A DNA stretch of 64,000 nt from Gemmatimonadota bacterium (lineage in GTDB: Bacteria > Gemmatimonadota > Gemmatimonadetes > Gemmatimonadales > Gemmatimonadaceae). The DNA is taken from the NCBI GenBank assembly GCA_028287235.1, contig JAQBQB010000005.1:1-64000 (forward strand). Reading direction: 5' to 3'. Position 1 is the first letter of the stretch. Every line of letters starts with the position of its first letter. Below the pieces are notes generated by a model. That model was given only the letters and a program-made list of their open reading frames with translations, ran no database searches and had not been told where the DNA came from. This document shows, piece after piece, positions 34,935-44,557 of the stretch. The translations under genes and the position numbers were made by a program.

Positions 34935-35498
34935 TCACGACGGTCCGGAGCCTGGATCTTCGCAGACGATTCCCGCCACCGGAATGATCTCGAAGCGCGC
35001 CCCGCGCAGATTGGCGCGCCATGCCTGCCGCACTTTGGCGAAGCGCGACACGTTCGGCTCGTTCACGACGACCGCGATCACGCGCGGATCGAGATGGCCG
35101 GCGGCGTCGCACGAGCTGATGAACACCCGTTCGTCGCGAGCGAGCGGCGGAATGGGCAGCTCGGCGCGCACGGTTCGAGTCCGCGCGCCGACGGTGTCCA
35201 GCCAGATCATGTCGCCGCGCGGGGTGGTGACGCGATCGAAGGCGTAATCGCCGCGCGTGTCGCCGGGGTTGGAGAGGATCGCTCCGCCCACGGACTTCAC
35301 GCCGGCCGGCAGCGTGTCGTACGTCATTCCCACGTACGATCCGGCCGAGCCAGCGCCGCCAGGCTGACCCGGCGTGGCCTGTTCGCCGGCGGGTGACGCG
35401 ATCGCCGAATCGTGCGACGGCGTGGTGCGCGTGCTTTCGCTCGAGCAGGCGGTCACGGCCACAGCCGCGGCGAGTAGATTCTGGATGGTTCTTCTCAT
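34935..35498 (-). CDS. Putative lipoprotein of unknown function
   Basis: 187 residues. Signal with lipobox AVTAC followed by a Ser/Thr/Pro/Gly-rich linker (to about residue 60). The mature domain has beta segments YAFDRVTTPRGDMIWLDTVG, RTVRAELPIPPLARDERVFI, and two Cys (SSCDAAGH and AGIVCEDPG) that may pair. No family recognised. Its start is only 12 bases from the start of the divergent Kelch gene, so promoters must lie inside the opposing coding sequences. Confidence 0.7.
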   Translation of the reverse strand: MRRTIQNLLAAAVAVTACSSESTRTTPSHDSAIASPAGEQATPGQPGGAGSAGSYVGMTYDTLPAGVKSVGGAILSNPGDTRGDYAFDRVTTPRGDMIWLDTVGARTRTVRAELPIPPLARDERVFISSCDAAGHLDPRVIAVVVNEPNVSRFAKVRQAWRANLRGARFEIIPVAGIVCEDPGSGPS

Positions 35499-35510
35499 CG
35501 AGCTCCGATC

Positions 35511-36428
35511 ATGCGTTTCATCGCTCTTGCGAGTCTGTTGCTCCTGCAGTCGTCGACGGCCGGTTCGTGGTCGACGAGCGCGCCGATTCCCGAGCGGCTC
35601 CAGGAGCATCATGGCGTGCTGTTCGGCGACAGGATCTACATCGCCGGCGGCATCGACTCGACTAATCAGACGACCAAGGTGGCGTACCGCTACGACCCGC
35701 GCCGCAACTCGTGGGAGCGAATCGCCGACATCCCGGAGCCGCGGCACCACATGCCGCTCGTCGTTCTCAACGACACACTTTACGCGATCGGCGGATTCGA
35801 CGGGCTGCGCTTCACGCCGAAGGCCGACGTCTGGATCTATCGCACCGATCGAAATGCGTGGGAAGCGCGCGCATCGCTGCCCGTTCCGCGCGGCGCCACG
35901 GCAGCTGGTGTCGTGAATGGAAAAATCGTCGTCGTGGGCGGCTACGGCGGACAGCGGGCGTTGATGGACACTACGCTCCTCTACGATCCGCGGACGAATG
36001 CGTGGACCAACCGCGCCCCGATCCCGACGAAGCGCGACCACCTCGAGGCGCAGGTGGTGAACGGCGTGTTGTATGCCATCGGCGGCCGGCCGATCAGCCC
36101 GGCCAACAACTACGACGACGTCGAGGCGTACGACCTCGCCGCCGACCGCTGGACGACGAAGGCCTCGATGCCGAGCAAGCGGGGCGGCCTCGCGTCGGCG
36201 GTGCTCGACGGAAAGATTCACACCTTCGGCGGCGAGCGCACCGACGGCGTGTTCGACAATCACGAGGTGTACGATCCGTCCACCAACGCGTGGACCGTGG
36301 AGTCACCAATGCCGACGGCGCGCCATGGCCTCTCGGCCGTCACCGCCAATGGGAAGATCTACGTCATTGGCGGTGGTCCGAAGCAGGGGCTGGCGCAGAC
36401 GAACGTCGTCGAGGTCTGGCAGCGCTGA
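35511..36428 (+). CDS. Secreted Kelch-repeat beta-propeller protein
   Basis: 305 residues. A short signal peptide (MRFIALASLLLLQSSTAG) precedes six Kelch repeats, each with the double Gly and distant Trp or Tyr: IYIAGGID, LYAIGGFDG, IVVVGGYGG, LYAIGGRP, IHTFGGERT, IYVIGGGP. No additional domain. Related proteins include N-acetylneuraminate epimerase (NanM) and ligand-binding propellers. Ribosome site weak. Confidence 0.9.
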   Translation: MRFIALASLLLLQSSTAGSWSTSAPIPERLQEHHGVLFGDRIYIAGGIDSTNQTTKVAYRYDPRRNSWERIADIPEPRHHMPLVVLNDTLYAIGGFDGLRFTPKADVWIYRTDRNAWEARASLPVPRGATAAGVVNGKIVVVGGYGGQRALMDTTLLYDPRTNAWTNRAPIPTKRDHLEAQVVNGVLYAIGGRPISPANNYDDVEAYDLAADRWTTKASMPSKRGGLASAVLDGKIHTFGGERTDGVFDNHEVYDPSTNAWTVESPMPTARHGLSAVTANGKIYVIGGGPKQGLAQTNVVEVWQR

Positions 36429-36443
36429 CGGTCAGCCCACACG

Positions 36444-37181
36444 TCAGCCGCCGTCCGGTGGGTCTGCCGTGCAGCAGCCGAACGCGCAAGCGACCCAGAT
36501 CGGAGACTCGCCGTCTGTCTGGGGCAACGCCGACGGTGAGAACGACGCCGGCCGAACAACGGGTGCGGCTTCCGCACAGGTCTTGAAGTCCGCTCGAGCA
36601 CCGCGTTTGAAGGGATGGTTGCATTCCGTCATTCGCCCGGACGTCAACGAACGGTGCGACCGCGAACCCACGGTCGTCGTCAACTCCTCCAGGCGCCAAG
36701 TCGCTACTCCGGGCTGCGCACCGGGCGAGACGATGAGGTAATACTCATACTGGTTGCCGGGTCGCATGCCGTACATGGTGTCCGCGACCTGCCCGCGGTT
36801 GAGGACACGGGCCGCGATCACTCCGTTCGGCGGCATCGCTCCCGCGCTCAAGGAGTCCTGCGTATCGACCGCATCGACGCGGAGACGAGTGGACCGCGTG
36901 GCGCGCGGGCCGCGACATTCGGCGCGCCCACGACAGCGGCGCTGGCGCTCGTTCCCGCCGGTGAAGGCAAGACCGTGTGCGAAATCAAAGAGCTCGTCGC
37001 CCGAATATTGGTCGACAGCTTTTCCGAGCGCGCCCGGCTGCGGCGCAATCGACATCACCTTCGCCGGCGCCGCGCCACTGTCTGCGGTGCGGGCATCGGG
37101 CTTCGCGCACGCGATCAGCACCGCCGTGCTCGCCGTCAGTGCGAGAATGTGCAATCCTGTACGTCCCAGAGGCTGCGTCAC
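36444..37181 (-). CDS. Putative lipoprotein of unknown function, Cys-rich C terminus
   Basis: 245 residues. GTG 37181 has a GAGGAG ribosome site 6 bases upstream and begins a lipoprotein signal with lipobox VLIAC. Recognisable segments: DSLSAGAMPPNGVIAARVLN and YGMRPGNQYEYYLIVSPGAQ, a beta-rich core. The last 60 residues carry five Cys, including CAFGCC. Residues 75-100 are Arg-rich and look unlike the rest, so a pair of compensating frameshifts is possible. Function unknown. Confidence 0.6.
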   Translation of the reverse strand: MTQPLGRTGLHILALTASTAVLIACAKPDARTADSGAAPAKVMSIAPQPGALGKAVDQYSGDELFDFAHGLAFTGGNERQRRCRGRAECRGPRATRSTRLRVDAVDTQDSLSAGAMPPNGVIAARVLNRGQVADTMYGMRPGNQYEYYLIVSPGAQPGVATWRLEELTTTVGSRSHRSLTSGRMTECNHPFKRGARADFKTCAEAAPVVRPASFSPSALPQTDGESPIWVACAFGCCTADPPDGG

Positions 37182-37249
37182 CTTGGACTCCTCAATTGGT
37201 ATTGAATGTCGGCGGCACGCGCCGACGGAAGGAAGGGAGAATGAACTGC

Positions 37250-40021
37250 CTACTTCGCGGACGACGCGAGCGTCCGCAACCGAGCGATCGACGGTGCGAG
37301 GCTGCCGTCCGCGTGTTCCAGCAGCACCAGGGCCTGCCCCGCGCGGCGCCGGGCTTCAGCCGCGTCCCCGGACCGCGCCGCCAACTCCGCGCGAAGAGTG
37401 AGCGCGAGTGGAATCGCCGCGGCCTGAGCGTCTTCGCGCACCGCCCAGACGCTCAGCGTGGGAAACGCGTTGAGCACGCGCTCGAGCTGCCGAACGGCCG
37501 ACGCCGTGTCGCCCACCGCGGCGCGGAGTGCGGCCTCTGTCACGGTGTTGTCCAACGCGACGTCACCGGGCAGGCCCACGCGTCGTACGTCGTCCAGCGA
37601 ATCGAGGATCGCGCGAACGCGGCGTACGTCGTGCGCCGCCGCGGCGCGCTGTGCACGCTCGATCGGCGTCGCCGGCGTCAATCCGGCGAACGCCTTGTCG
37701 CCGACGCACCTGAACGCGAGAATCATGGGTCGCGTGAGCAGCTCGCGGCGAATGACGTCGCGCCGCGACGGCTGGCTGTAGCTGTCGAGCAGCACATCGA
37801 TCTGCCGGCGCAGCGCGAGCAGCGAATCGTCGCAGATGCCGCTCGCGGCGCGCGCGAACAGGCGGCTCGACGTCTCGGTGAGCGCGGGCGCGATCCCGAT
37901 GTCGGCGTTCGGCGCGTTCGTGGCGATCGCACGCAACGCGGCCATCCGGTCGACGCGGCCCGTGAATGCGGCGAGACCGGAGAGCCGGCCCGCGTCGGCC
38001 GCGGACACGACGCCGGGCCACGCCGACAACAGCGAGTCGGCCAGCGCACGCGCGCCGGCGAAGTCGCTCCGCTTCACGGCGAGTCGCACCGCGATCGTCG
38101 CCAACCGAAGCGATTGTACCGGCGATCTGCTGAGCGCCCGGGCGCGCGCCAACGCGCTGCCCGCCCCCTGCTCGTCCAACCCGATGTCGCCGCGCGCCTC
38201 GTTGCCGGCCGCCAGCGCCTCGTAGGCGTCCGGATTTTTCGGAGCCGCCGCCACCCACTGCCGAGCGAACGAGACCAGCACGTCGCGGTTGCGGCGAAGC
38301 ACGTCGGGAAGCGTCGGCGACAACACGCCCTTCGCGCCGCCAATGTCGGCGAGGGAGTGCGGAACGTACGCCACGGTGTCCCCGAGGAGCGACGGGTGCG
38401 CCCCGAAGGTCGGCCGATCGTCGCCGGGCCCTCGCCCGAAGCGCAATTGCATGCTCCCGGTAGGAAGCAGCCCAGCGAGCGTCGCGTACGGCAGCCCGCG
38501 ATGCGATTGCGGATCGAGCGTCGCGGCGCGCATGTACGCGTGCGCCGCCGCGGGCCAGCTCGTGCGGAAGCTCCAGCCGGACGAGCTCTTCGTGTCGCGA
38601 ACGACGGCCGAGTCCAGCGATTGGCAGTCGCCGAGTCCATACCAGGCCAGTGCATCGAGAGAGTCGCTGGAGCGCAGCCGATCGTACTGGGCGCACGCTC
38701 GCTGATAGGCGCCTTCGCCGAGCGCGATGGTCGCTTCGGCATAGAGCGAGTCGCGCCCGTGCAATTGGTTTCGGAGCGCGGCGAGCCGCGCCGACACGAC
38801 GCGAAACCGATCGGTCGACACGCCGCGCTGCAGCTGAATCGCGCGAGCCAGTCGCAGCTGGGCAGGCGCATTCGCCGGCTCGGCGGTGGCGGCGCGTGAA
38901 AGGTCGCTGTCCGCCGCAACGAGATCCCACCGCTCGAGGGCGGCGACTCCGGTCGCATACGCGCCGTGCGCCGATTGCGGCGCGCCGTCCGTTCGTCCCG
39001 CGACGGCGTTGCGCAACGGCGACGCCGCCAGCACGCCTCCCGCGAGGAGCACCGCAGCCGCGCCGACCCACAGCAGCGGATGCCGCGGCACCGAGTCCAG
39101 CGCGCGCCGCGGTGCGGACGTCCGTCGTGGATTGGCCAGATCGCGCCGCGCGAAATCGATCGCCTCGGCGAAGTCCCGCGCGTCGTTGAAGCGATCGTGC
39201 GGCGACGGCGCGAGCGCGCGGATCAGCAGGTCTTCGACGAACTGCGGGGCATCGGGGCGGTGCTTGTGCAGCGGCTCCGACGTGCGACGCAGCCGCTGCC
39301 TGAGCAGCTCCTGGGGGGTCGATCCGGAGAACGCGTTCACCCCGGCGATCATCTCGTACAGCACGCAGGCGAGCGAGTAGACGTCGCTGCGCCCGTCAAA
39401 CCCGCCGTCCTGCAACTGCTCGGGACTCATGTACGCCGGCGTACCGACGACCATCCCGTGCCCTGTGACGCGCGGCTCGAGCTGCTCCATCACGCGCGCC
39501 ACTCCGAAGTCGGCGAGACAGGCGTGGCCGTGATAGAAGAGAATGTTCTCGGGTTTGATGTCGCGGTGCACGACGCCTTGCTCGTGCGCGAACGCGATGG
39601 CGACGGCCACGTCGTGGGCGATGCGCAGCGCTTCGGTGATCGCGAGCTGCGGTTCCGCGTCCAACCGTTGCCGCAGCGAGCCGCCGTCGACGAACGGCAT
39701 GACGAAGTACAACCGGCCGTCGGCGATGCCGGAGTCGTAGGTCGGCAGGATGTGCGGGTGCTGCATTCCGGCCGATACCTGGATCTCGCGCAGGAACCGC
39801 TCGCCGGCGGTCGTGCCCATCTCCGGCTTGAGCGACTTGATCGCGACCAGGCGGTCGTGCTTCAGGTCGCGCGCCAGATAGACCGTGGCCGAAGCGCCCT
39901 GTCCGGTCTCCCGCACGATCTCGTAGCGCTCGTGCAGCGCCGCGACGAGCGGCGCCGAGATGCGCGGCGCCGAGCTACGCGGAGAGCCGGATACGTCGTG
40001 TGTGGGGGAGTGGTCGGGCAC
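37250..40021 (-). CDS. Membrane Ser/Thr protein kinase with extracytoplasmic TPR-like region
   Basis: About 923 residues from GTG 40021. Kinase domain: Gly loop GQGASATVYLA, VAIKSLKPE lysine, catalytic HRDIKPEN, metal-binding DFGVAR, activation-end GTPAYMSPEQ. One membrane helix (LLWVGAAAVLLAGGVLAASPL) follows, then about 530 residues of Ala-rich helical repeats (DALAWYGLGDCQSLDSAV, KNPDAYEALAAGNEARGD) like TPR. This fits the Pkn-type kinases common in Gemmatimonadota. The start is uncertain; the frame is open to 40171, overlapping the divergent promoter region. Phosphorylation targets unknown. Confidence 0.92.
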   Translation of the reverse strand: MPDHSPTHDVSGSPRSSAPRISAPLVAALHERYEIVRETGQGASATVYLARDLKHDRLVAIKSLKPEMGTTAGERFLREIQVSAGMQHPHILPTYDSGIADGRLYFVMPFVDGGSLRQRLDAEPQLAITEALRIAHDVAVAIAFAHEQGVVHRDIKPENILFYHGHACLADFGVARVMEQLEPRVTGHGMVVGTPAYMSPEQLQDGGFDGRSDVYSLACVLYEMIAGVNAFSGSTPQELLRQRLRRTSEPLHKHRPDAPQFVEDLLIRALAPSPHDRFNDARDFAEAIDFARRDLANPRRTSAPRRALDSVPRHPLLWVGAAAVLLAGGVLAASPLRNAVAGRTDGAPQSAHGAYATGVAALERWDLVAADSDLSRAATAEPANAPAQLRLARAIQLQRGVSTDRFRVVSARLAALRNQLHGRDSLYAEATIALGEGAYQRACAQYDRLRSSDSLDALAWYGLGDCQSLDSAVVRDTKSSSGWSFRTSWPAAAHAYMRAATLDPQSHRGLPYATLAGLLPTGSMQLRFGRGPGDDRPTFGAHPSLLGDTVAYVPHSLADIGGAKGVLSPTLPDVLRRNRDVLVSFARQWVAAAPKNPDAYEALAAGNEARGDIGLDEQGAGSALARARALSRSPVQSLRLATIAVRLAVKRSDFAGARALADSLLSAWPGVVSAADAGRLSGLAAFTGRVDRMAALRAIATNAPNADIGIAPALTETSSRLFARAASGICDDSLLALRRQIDVLLDSYSQPSRRDVIRRELLTRPMILAFRCVGDKAFAGLTPATPIERAQRAAAAHDVRRVRAILDSLDDVRRVGLPGDVALDNTVTEAALRAAVGDTASAVRQLERVLNAFPTLSVWAVREDAQAAAIPLALTLRAELAARSGDAAEARRRAGQALVLLEHADGSLAPSIARLRTLASSAK

Positions 40022-40188
40022 AGGGGGGCTGGCGAAGGACTTCCGCCGTCCTGGCCACCGTCGGTTCGGACGCTCGTCTAACAAGACGAATGTAGGGGGC
40101 CGATGGTGACGCGAAAGGGCAACGCGCCTCGCTCCGGCCGCGTAGAGGCGGTAGAATCGGGTGCGCCACAACCTCTCGCCCCCCTGCC

Positions 40189-43100
40189 ATGCAAACCCGC
40201 CAGCTCCTCAGTCTCGCAACTTTGCTCGCCGCCGCGGCCGGCCGCCTCCTGCTCGGTCAGGCCAGCGCGCCCGTCGCCCAACAGTTCGACAAACTGCATT
40301 TCCGCTCGATCGGACCGGCGATCATGTCGGGACGCATCGCCGATGTCGCCATCTACGAAAAGAACCCGTCGATCTGGTACGCGGGTGCGGCGCACGGCGG
40401 CGTGTGGAAGACGACGAGCAACGGCGCCGTCTTCACGCCGATCTTCGAGGATCACGGGCTCATGTCGATCGGCGACGTGACCGTGTCGCAGCTCAACCCC
40501 GACCTGCTCTGGGTGGGCACCGGCGAGTCGAACAACCGGCAGAGCACCTCGTGGGGCGACGGCGTCTGGAAGTCGACCGACGGCGGCAAGACGTTCGAGA
40601 ACATGGGGCTGCGCGACTCGAAGCACATCAACCGCATTCTCATCGACCCGTCGAACAACGACGTGGTGCTCGTCGCGGCCACCGGGCCGCTGTTCGGACC
40701 CGGCGGGGAGCGCGGCATCTACAAGACGACCGACGGAGGCCGCAGTTGGAAGCGCGTGCTCTTCGTCGACGACGAGACGGGCGCGAACGATCTCGTCGCG
40801 TCCTATACCGATCCGAAAACGCTGTACGCGTCGACCTACCAACGCCGGCGCACCGCCTGCTGCGTGAACGGCGGCGGCACAGGCAGCGGCATCTGGAAGT
40901 CGGTCGACGGCGGCGACACGTGGACTCGGCTCACGAACGGAATTCCGACGGGCCCGCTGGGGCGCATCGGCCTCGATACATATCGAAAGAATGGAAACGT
41001 TCTCTACGCGTCGATCGAAGCGCCCACCGCCGGGCGCGGCGGCGCGGCGGCTGAAGGCGCCGACAGCGTGCCGGCAGGCGGCGGCCGCGGAGGCCGCGGT
41101 GGTGCAGGCGCAGCGGCAGCCGCGGGAGAAACCGGCCTCTATCGCTCCGACGACGGCGGCCAGAGCTGGCACAAAGTGAGCACGACGAATCCGCGCCCGC
41201 TCTACTTCAGCCAGGTGCGCATCGATCCAGCCAATCCCGATCGCGTGCTCATGGGCGGCGTGAAGATGCAGATGACCGTCGATGGCGGAAAGACGATGGA
41301 GACGAGCGCGTCGCTCGCCGCGCACGACGACGTGCACGCCATCTGGTTCGATCCCGCCAACTCCGATCACATCATCATCGGCGACGACGGTGGCTTGAGC
41401 ACGTCGTACGACGGCGCGAAGACCTGGAACTTCTACGGGAACGTTCCGGTCGGCCTGTTCTATCACGTCGGCTACGACATGAAGACGCCGTACAACATCT
41501 GCGGCGGCATGCAGGACAATTACGACTGGTGTGGACCGAGCCAATCGCGGCAGAGCAACGGCATCCTCAATCACGAGTGGTTCCAGATTCAGGGCGGCGA
41601 CGGCTTCGTCGCGATCCCCGATCAGCGCGACGCGCGCTGGGTCTACACCGAGACCCAGGACGGCAACATGACGCGCAAGAACGTCGTGACCGGTGAGTCG
41701 AAGAGCATTCGTCCCGCGCCCGCGGCGAACAACGTGTCGCCGGCTCCCGTCAAGGGCGAAGCCTATCGCTGGCACTGGGACACTCCACTGATGTTCTCGC
41801 CGCACGACGCCGGCACGCTGCTCGCCGCGGCGAACAAAGTGTTCGTGTCGCACGACCGCGGCGACTCGTGGACGGTGATCAGTCCCGATCTCACGTCCAA
41901 CGCCAGCCGCGACACCATCGTGACGATGGGCGTGAAGGGCGCCGACATCCATCTCTCGCGCGACGACGGTGTGTCGCAGTGGCCGGCGATCGTGGCGCTC
42001 GCCGAGTCGCCGAAGCAGGCCGGCGTGTACTACGCGGGCACCGACGACGGCATCGTGAGCGCCACGCGCGACGGCGGCAAGAGTTGGCAGCGGATCACGA
42101 GCAACCTGCCCGGGTTTCCGGCCGGCGCGTTCGTCAGCAAGATCACGCCGTCGCGCTACGACGCGGGTACGGTGTACGTGACGGTCGACAACCACCGGCT
42201 CAACGACTACGCGCCGTACATGTGGGTGAGCACGGACTACGGCAAGACGTTCCGCTCGATCGTGAACAACCTGCGCGGCGAGAACGTGCGCACGTTGACG
42301 GAAGACCAGCGCAACCGCGACGTGCTCTACATCGGCACGGAGACGGGCATCTTCCTCTCGCTCGACCGCGGCCAGTCGTGGCAGCGGTTCAAGGCGAACT
42401 TCCCGAACGTGCGGGTGGACGAGATCACGCTCCATCCGCGCGACAACGCGATGCTCGTCGCCACGCACGGGCGCGCGCTCTGGGTGCTGGACCATCTCGA
42501 GCCGATCCAGGAGTACGGCGCGGCCCAGAGCGCGCCGGCCGACGCAAAGCTCTTCACGGTACCGGCCGCGCTCGAGTGGAAGACGAAGGACGACCGGAAC
42601 GACGAGTTCTGGGGGCATCAGTATTTCGTCGGCGAGAATCCGCCGAACGAGGCCGTCGTTGAGTATTTGCTAAAGCGCCCCGTAACCGACCTCAAGCTCC
42701 GGGTGAGCGACGCGGCCGGCAAGACGGTGCGCGAGGTCGCGGTGCCCGCGGCGAAGAACGTGGCGGGCATTCAGACGATCTGCTGGGACTTCCGCGCCGA
42801 GCCGGTCGCGGCGCCCACGGCGCCCGCGGCTCCTGATTCGAGTGCGGGCGGACGTGGAGGACGCGGCGGCGGCGCTGGTGGTCGCGGCGGACGGGGCGCG
42901 GCTGCCGCGCAGGCGGTGCCGGGTGTGCCGGGACCGGTTCCCACGCCGTACACGGCGATGAATCCGTGCGCGACGGGCGACAGCACGGCTGGTCGTGGTG
43001 GCGGTGGTGGCGGTGGCTTCGGCGGAGGCGGTGCGCTTGGCGGCCCCGGACCTCTCGTCTTGCCGGGCGCGTACACCGTGGCGCTCGTGTCGAGCGGCAA

Positions 43101-43659
43101 GGTGTTGGACACGAAGCCGCTCAAGGTCATCATGGATCCCGACGTGCACTTCGCCGCCGGCGAGCACGCCGCGTACAACACGACGGTGATGGACCTGCAC
43201 GAGCTGCAGCGGCGCGGTACCGCGGCCGCGACGGCGTTGAACGCGCTCTACCCGCAGATGGCCGACGTATCGAAGAAAGTCGCCGACAACACGAGCATTC
43301 CCGCGAATGTGAAGGCGCAGTTCGACGCGGTGAACAAGGAGCTCGATGTCGTGCGCAAGAAGTTCGGCGTGCCGCTGCCCGTTCCCGCCGCCGGTGGCCG
43401 CGGCGGCGGCGGCGGCGGTCGCGGCGGTGCGGCACCGGATCCGGAGAACATTCTCGCACGCACCTCGACCCTCAAGACCGCGATCGCCGCCGTGTGGGAG
43501 GCGCCGAGTGCGTCGCTCGTGCGGCAGTACGGTCAGGCGAAGGTGGAGATGCCCAAGGCGGTGAGCGACGCGAATACGGTGCTCACTCGTGCCGCGGCAT
43601 TGAGTCAGACGCTCAAGAAGTACGACATCACGCTCACGGTTCCACCGGCGGTGAAGTAA
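40189..43659 (+). CDS. Large secreted BNR/VPS10-type beta-propeller protein
   Basis: 1156 residues. Signal peptide, then two large propellers built of Asp-box repeats: VWKTTSNGAVFTP, VWKSTDGGKTFEN, IYKTTDGGRSWKR, IWKSVDGGDTWTR, LYRSDDGGQSWHK, FVSHDRGDSWTV, VSATRDGGKSWQR, FLSLDRGQSWQRF. The C-terminal third has an Ig-like segment and a helical end. Four Gly/Arg-rich inserts interrupt the fold near residues 283-310, 884-908, 930-950 and 1066-1085. Sortilin/VPS10-type and xyloglucanase-like families share this architecture; catalytic Asp not assigned. Exported, probably involved in polymer or peptide binding or degradation. Confidence 0.88.
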   Translation: MQTRQLLSLATLLAAAAGRLLLGQASAPVAQQFDKLHFRSIGPAIMSGRIADVAIYEKNPSIWYAGAAHGGVWKTTSNGAVFTPIFEDHGLMSIGDVTVSQLNPDLLWVGTGESNNRQSTSWGDGVWKSTDGGKTFENMGLRDSKHINRILIDPSNNDVVLVAATGPLFGPGGERGIYKTTDGGRSWKRVLFVDDETGANDLVASYTDPKTLYASTYQRRRTACCVNGGGTGSGIWKSVDGGDTWTRLTNGIPTGPLGRIGLDTYRKNGNVLYASIEAPTAGRGGAAAEGADSVPAGGGRGGRGGAGAAAAAGETGLYRSDDGGQSWHKVSTTNPRPLYFSQVRIDPANPDRVLMGGVKMQMTVDGGKTMETSASLAAHDDVHAIWFDPANSDHIIIGDDGGLSTSYDGAKTWNFYGNVPVGLFYHVGYDMKTPYNICGGMQDNYDWCGPSQSRQSNGILNHEWFQIQGGDGFVAIPDQRDARWVYTETQDGNMTRKNVVTGESKSIRPAPAANNVSPAPVKGEAYRWHWDTPLMFSPHDAGTLLAAANKVFVSHDRGDSWTVISPDLTSNASRDTIVTMGVKGADIHLSRDDGVSQWPAIVALAESPKQAGVYYAGTDDGIVSATRDGGKSWQRITSNLPGFPAGAFVSKITPSRYDAGTVYVTVDNHRLNDYAPYMWVSTDYGKTFRSIVNNLRGENVRTLTEDQRNRDVLYIGTETGIFLSLDRGQSWQRFKANFPNVRVDEITLHPRDNAMLVATHGRALWVLDHLEPIQEYGAAQSAPADAKLFTVPAALEWKTKDDRNDEFWGHQYFVGENPPNEAVVEYLLKRPVTDLKLRVSDAAGKTVREVAVPAAKNVAGIQTICWDFRAEPVAAPTAPAAPDSSAGGRGGRGGGAGGRGGRGAAAAQAVPGVPGPVPTPYTAMNPCATGDSTAGRGGGGGGGFGGGGALGGPGPLVLPGAYTVALVSSGKVLDTKPLKVIMDPDVHFAAGEHAAYNTTVMDLHELQRRGTAAATALNALYPQMADVSKKVADNTSIPANVKAQFDAVNKELDVVRKKFGVPLPVPAAGGRGGGGGGRGGAAPDPENILARTSTLKTAIAAVWEAPSASLVRQYGQAKVEMPKAVSDANTVLTRAAALSQTLKKYDITLTVPPAVK

Positions 43660-43776
43660 GCATCGACATGGAAGAGCACGGAGAAGCGAACCGGTGACGG
43701 AAGTTGCTTGCAAAAAGAATTAACCGGTTGCGCCTCTCCGTGCCCGTCCGTGCGTGCCCGTGTCAGTCCGTGCTGA

Positions 43777-44313
43777 CTACTCCCGCGTCGCCACCTCGAT
43801 CTCACGAAGCTGCGCGGCATGCCGCGAGCAATGCGCACCGGCGAACGCAATCCACTCGTACATGCCCATCGCTCCAAACATCGGATGTGGCGCGGTGATC
43901 TCGCTCAACGCCAACCCGTCTCCCTGAAGCAGCGCCGCCTCGAGCGCCGCGTGCGCGGTCTCGAAATCGCTCCACTCCAGCGAATCGCCGGTGTGAATCG
44001 GATTGATCCGCTCCGGTCCCGCGATCTTCCTGCCGCGATCGACGAAGCGCGCGGTGTCGAGCGTCGGCAACACGGGCGACGCGTCCGCCTCGGCTCCGAG
44101 TCCGCGCGCACGCGCCTCCTCGACCGACTTGGCGAAGACGGTGGCGATTCGTCGTTGGACGAGCGTCAGATGCGTGATGACGTCCGTCGCCGACCATTGG
44201 TCGCTGGCCGGACGCCGGTTGCGGCGGTCGGCTGGAACGGCGTCGAACGCGCCGCGCAGCACAGCGTGATGTTCATCGAGATAGGCGAGGAGTTCGGCGG
44301 TGCGTGGATGCAT
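43777..44313 (-). CDS. DinB/YfiT-like metal-dependent protein
   Basis: 178 residues, the standard four-helix DinB length. The likely metal ligands are a His near residue 15 (YLDEHHAVLRGAF), His in VITHLTLVQRR and His in AGAHCSRHAAQLREIE. Family members act as thiol-dependent S-transferases or unknown hydrolases. Cytoplasmic. Followed by no gene on the same strand; a small unknown gene and a cyclophilin gene lie upstream on the same strand. Confidence 0.88.
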   Translation of the reverse strand: MHPRTAELLAYLDEHHAVLRGAFDAVPADRRNRRPASDQWSATDVITHLTLVQRRIATVFAKSVEEARARGLGAEADASPVLPTLDTARFVDRGRKIAGPERINPIHTGDSLEWSDFETAHAALEAALLQGDGLALSEITAPHPMFGAMGMYEWIAFAGAHCSRHAAQLREIEVATRE

Positions 44314-44328
44314 GCGTGAGCGTATCGG

Positions 44329-44538
44329 TTAGTGGTCTTGGTCATGGCCTTCCGGCAGCGGCGGCACGTCCAGGGTGGACGTCAGGTCACCAAGCGCCGT
44401 GACGAGGTCCCGCAGCTTGGCCGCCATCTGTCGCGCTTCGGGAGGCACGACGTCGCCGCTCGCGTCAGCGGCGGCAATCCGCGCCTCGAGTTGAGCGAGG
44501 GAGTCGGCGAATTCCGGGAGGCCCGGTGGCTCTTTCAT
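44329..44538 (-). CDS. Small helical protein of unknown function
   Basis: 69 residues: FADSLAQLEARIAAADASGD and MAAKLRDLVTALGDLTSTLD form two amphipathic helices joined by a short loop, with a His/Asp-rich end (EGHDQDH). It lies 19 bases after the cyclophilin gene and 15 bases before the DinB-like gene, so probably one transcript. No family recognised; could be a helical-hairpin binding protein. Confidence 0.6.
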   Translation of the reverse strand: MKEPPGLPEFADSLAQLEARIAAADASGDVVPPEARQMAAKLRDLVTALGDLTSTLDVPPLPEGHDQDH

Positions 44539-44557
44539 GTGCTGCTCCGAGATGCGA

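Noticed and set aside
40078-42618. 846-residue minus-strand frame inside the BNR protein gene
   Set aside because: Asp-box repeats are on plus; the reverse frame is a codon-bias shadow.
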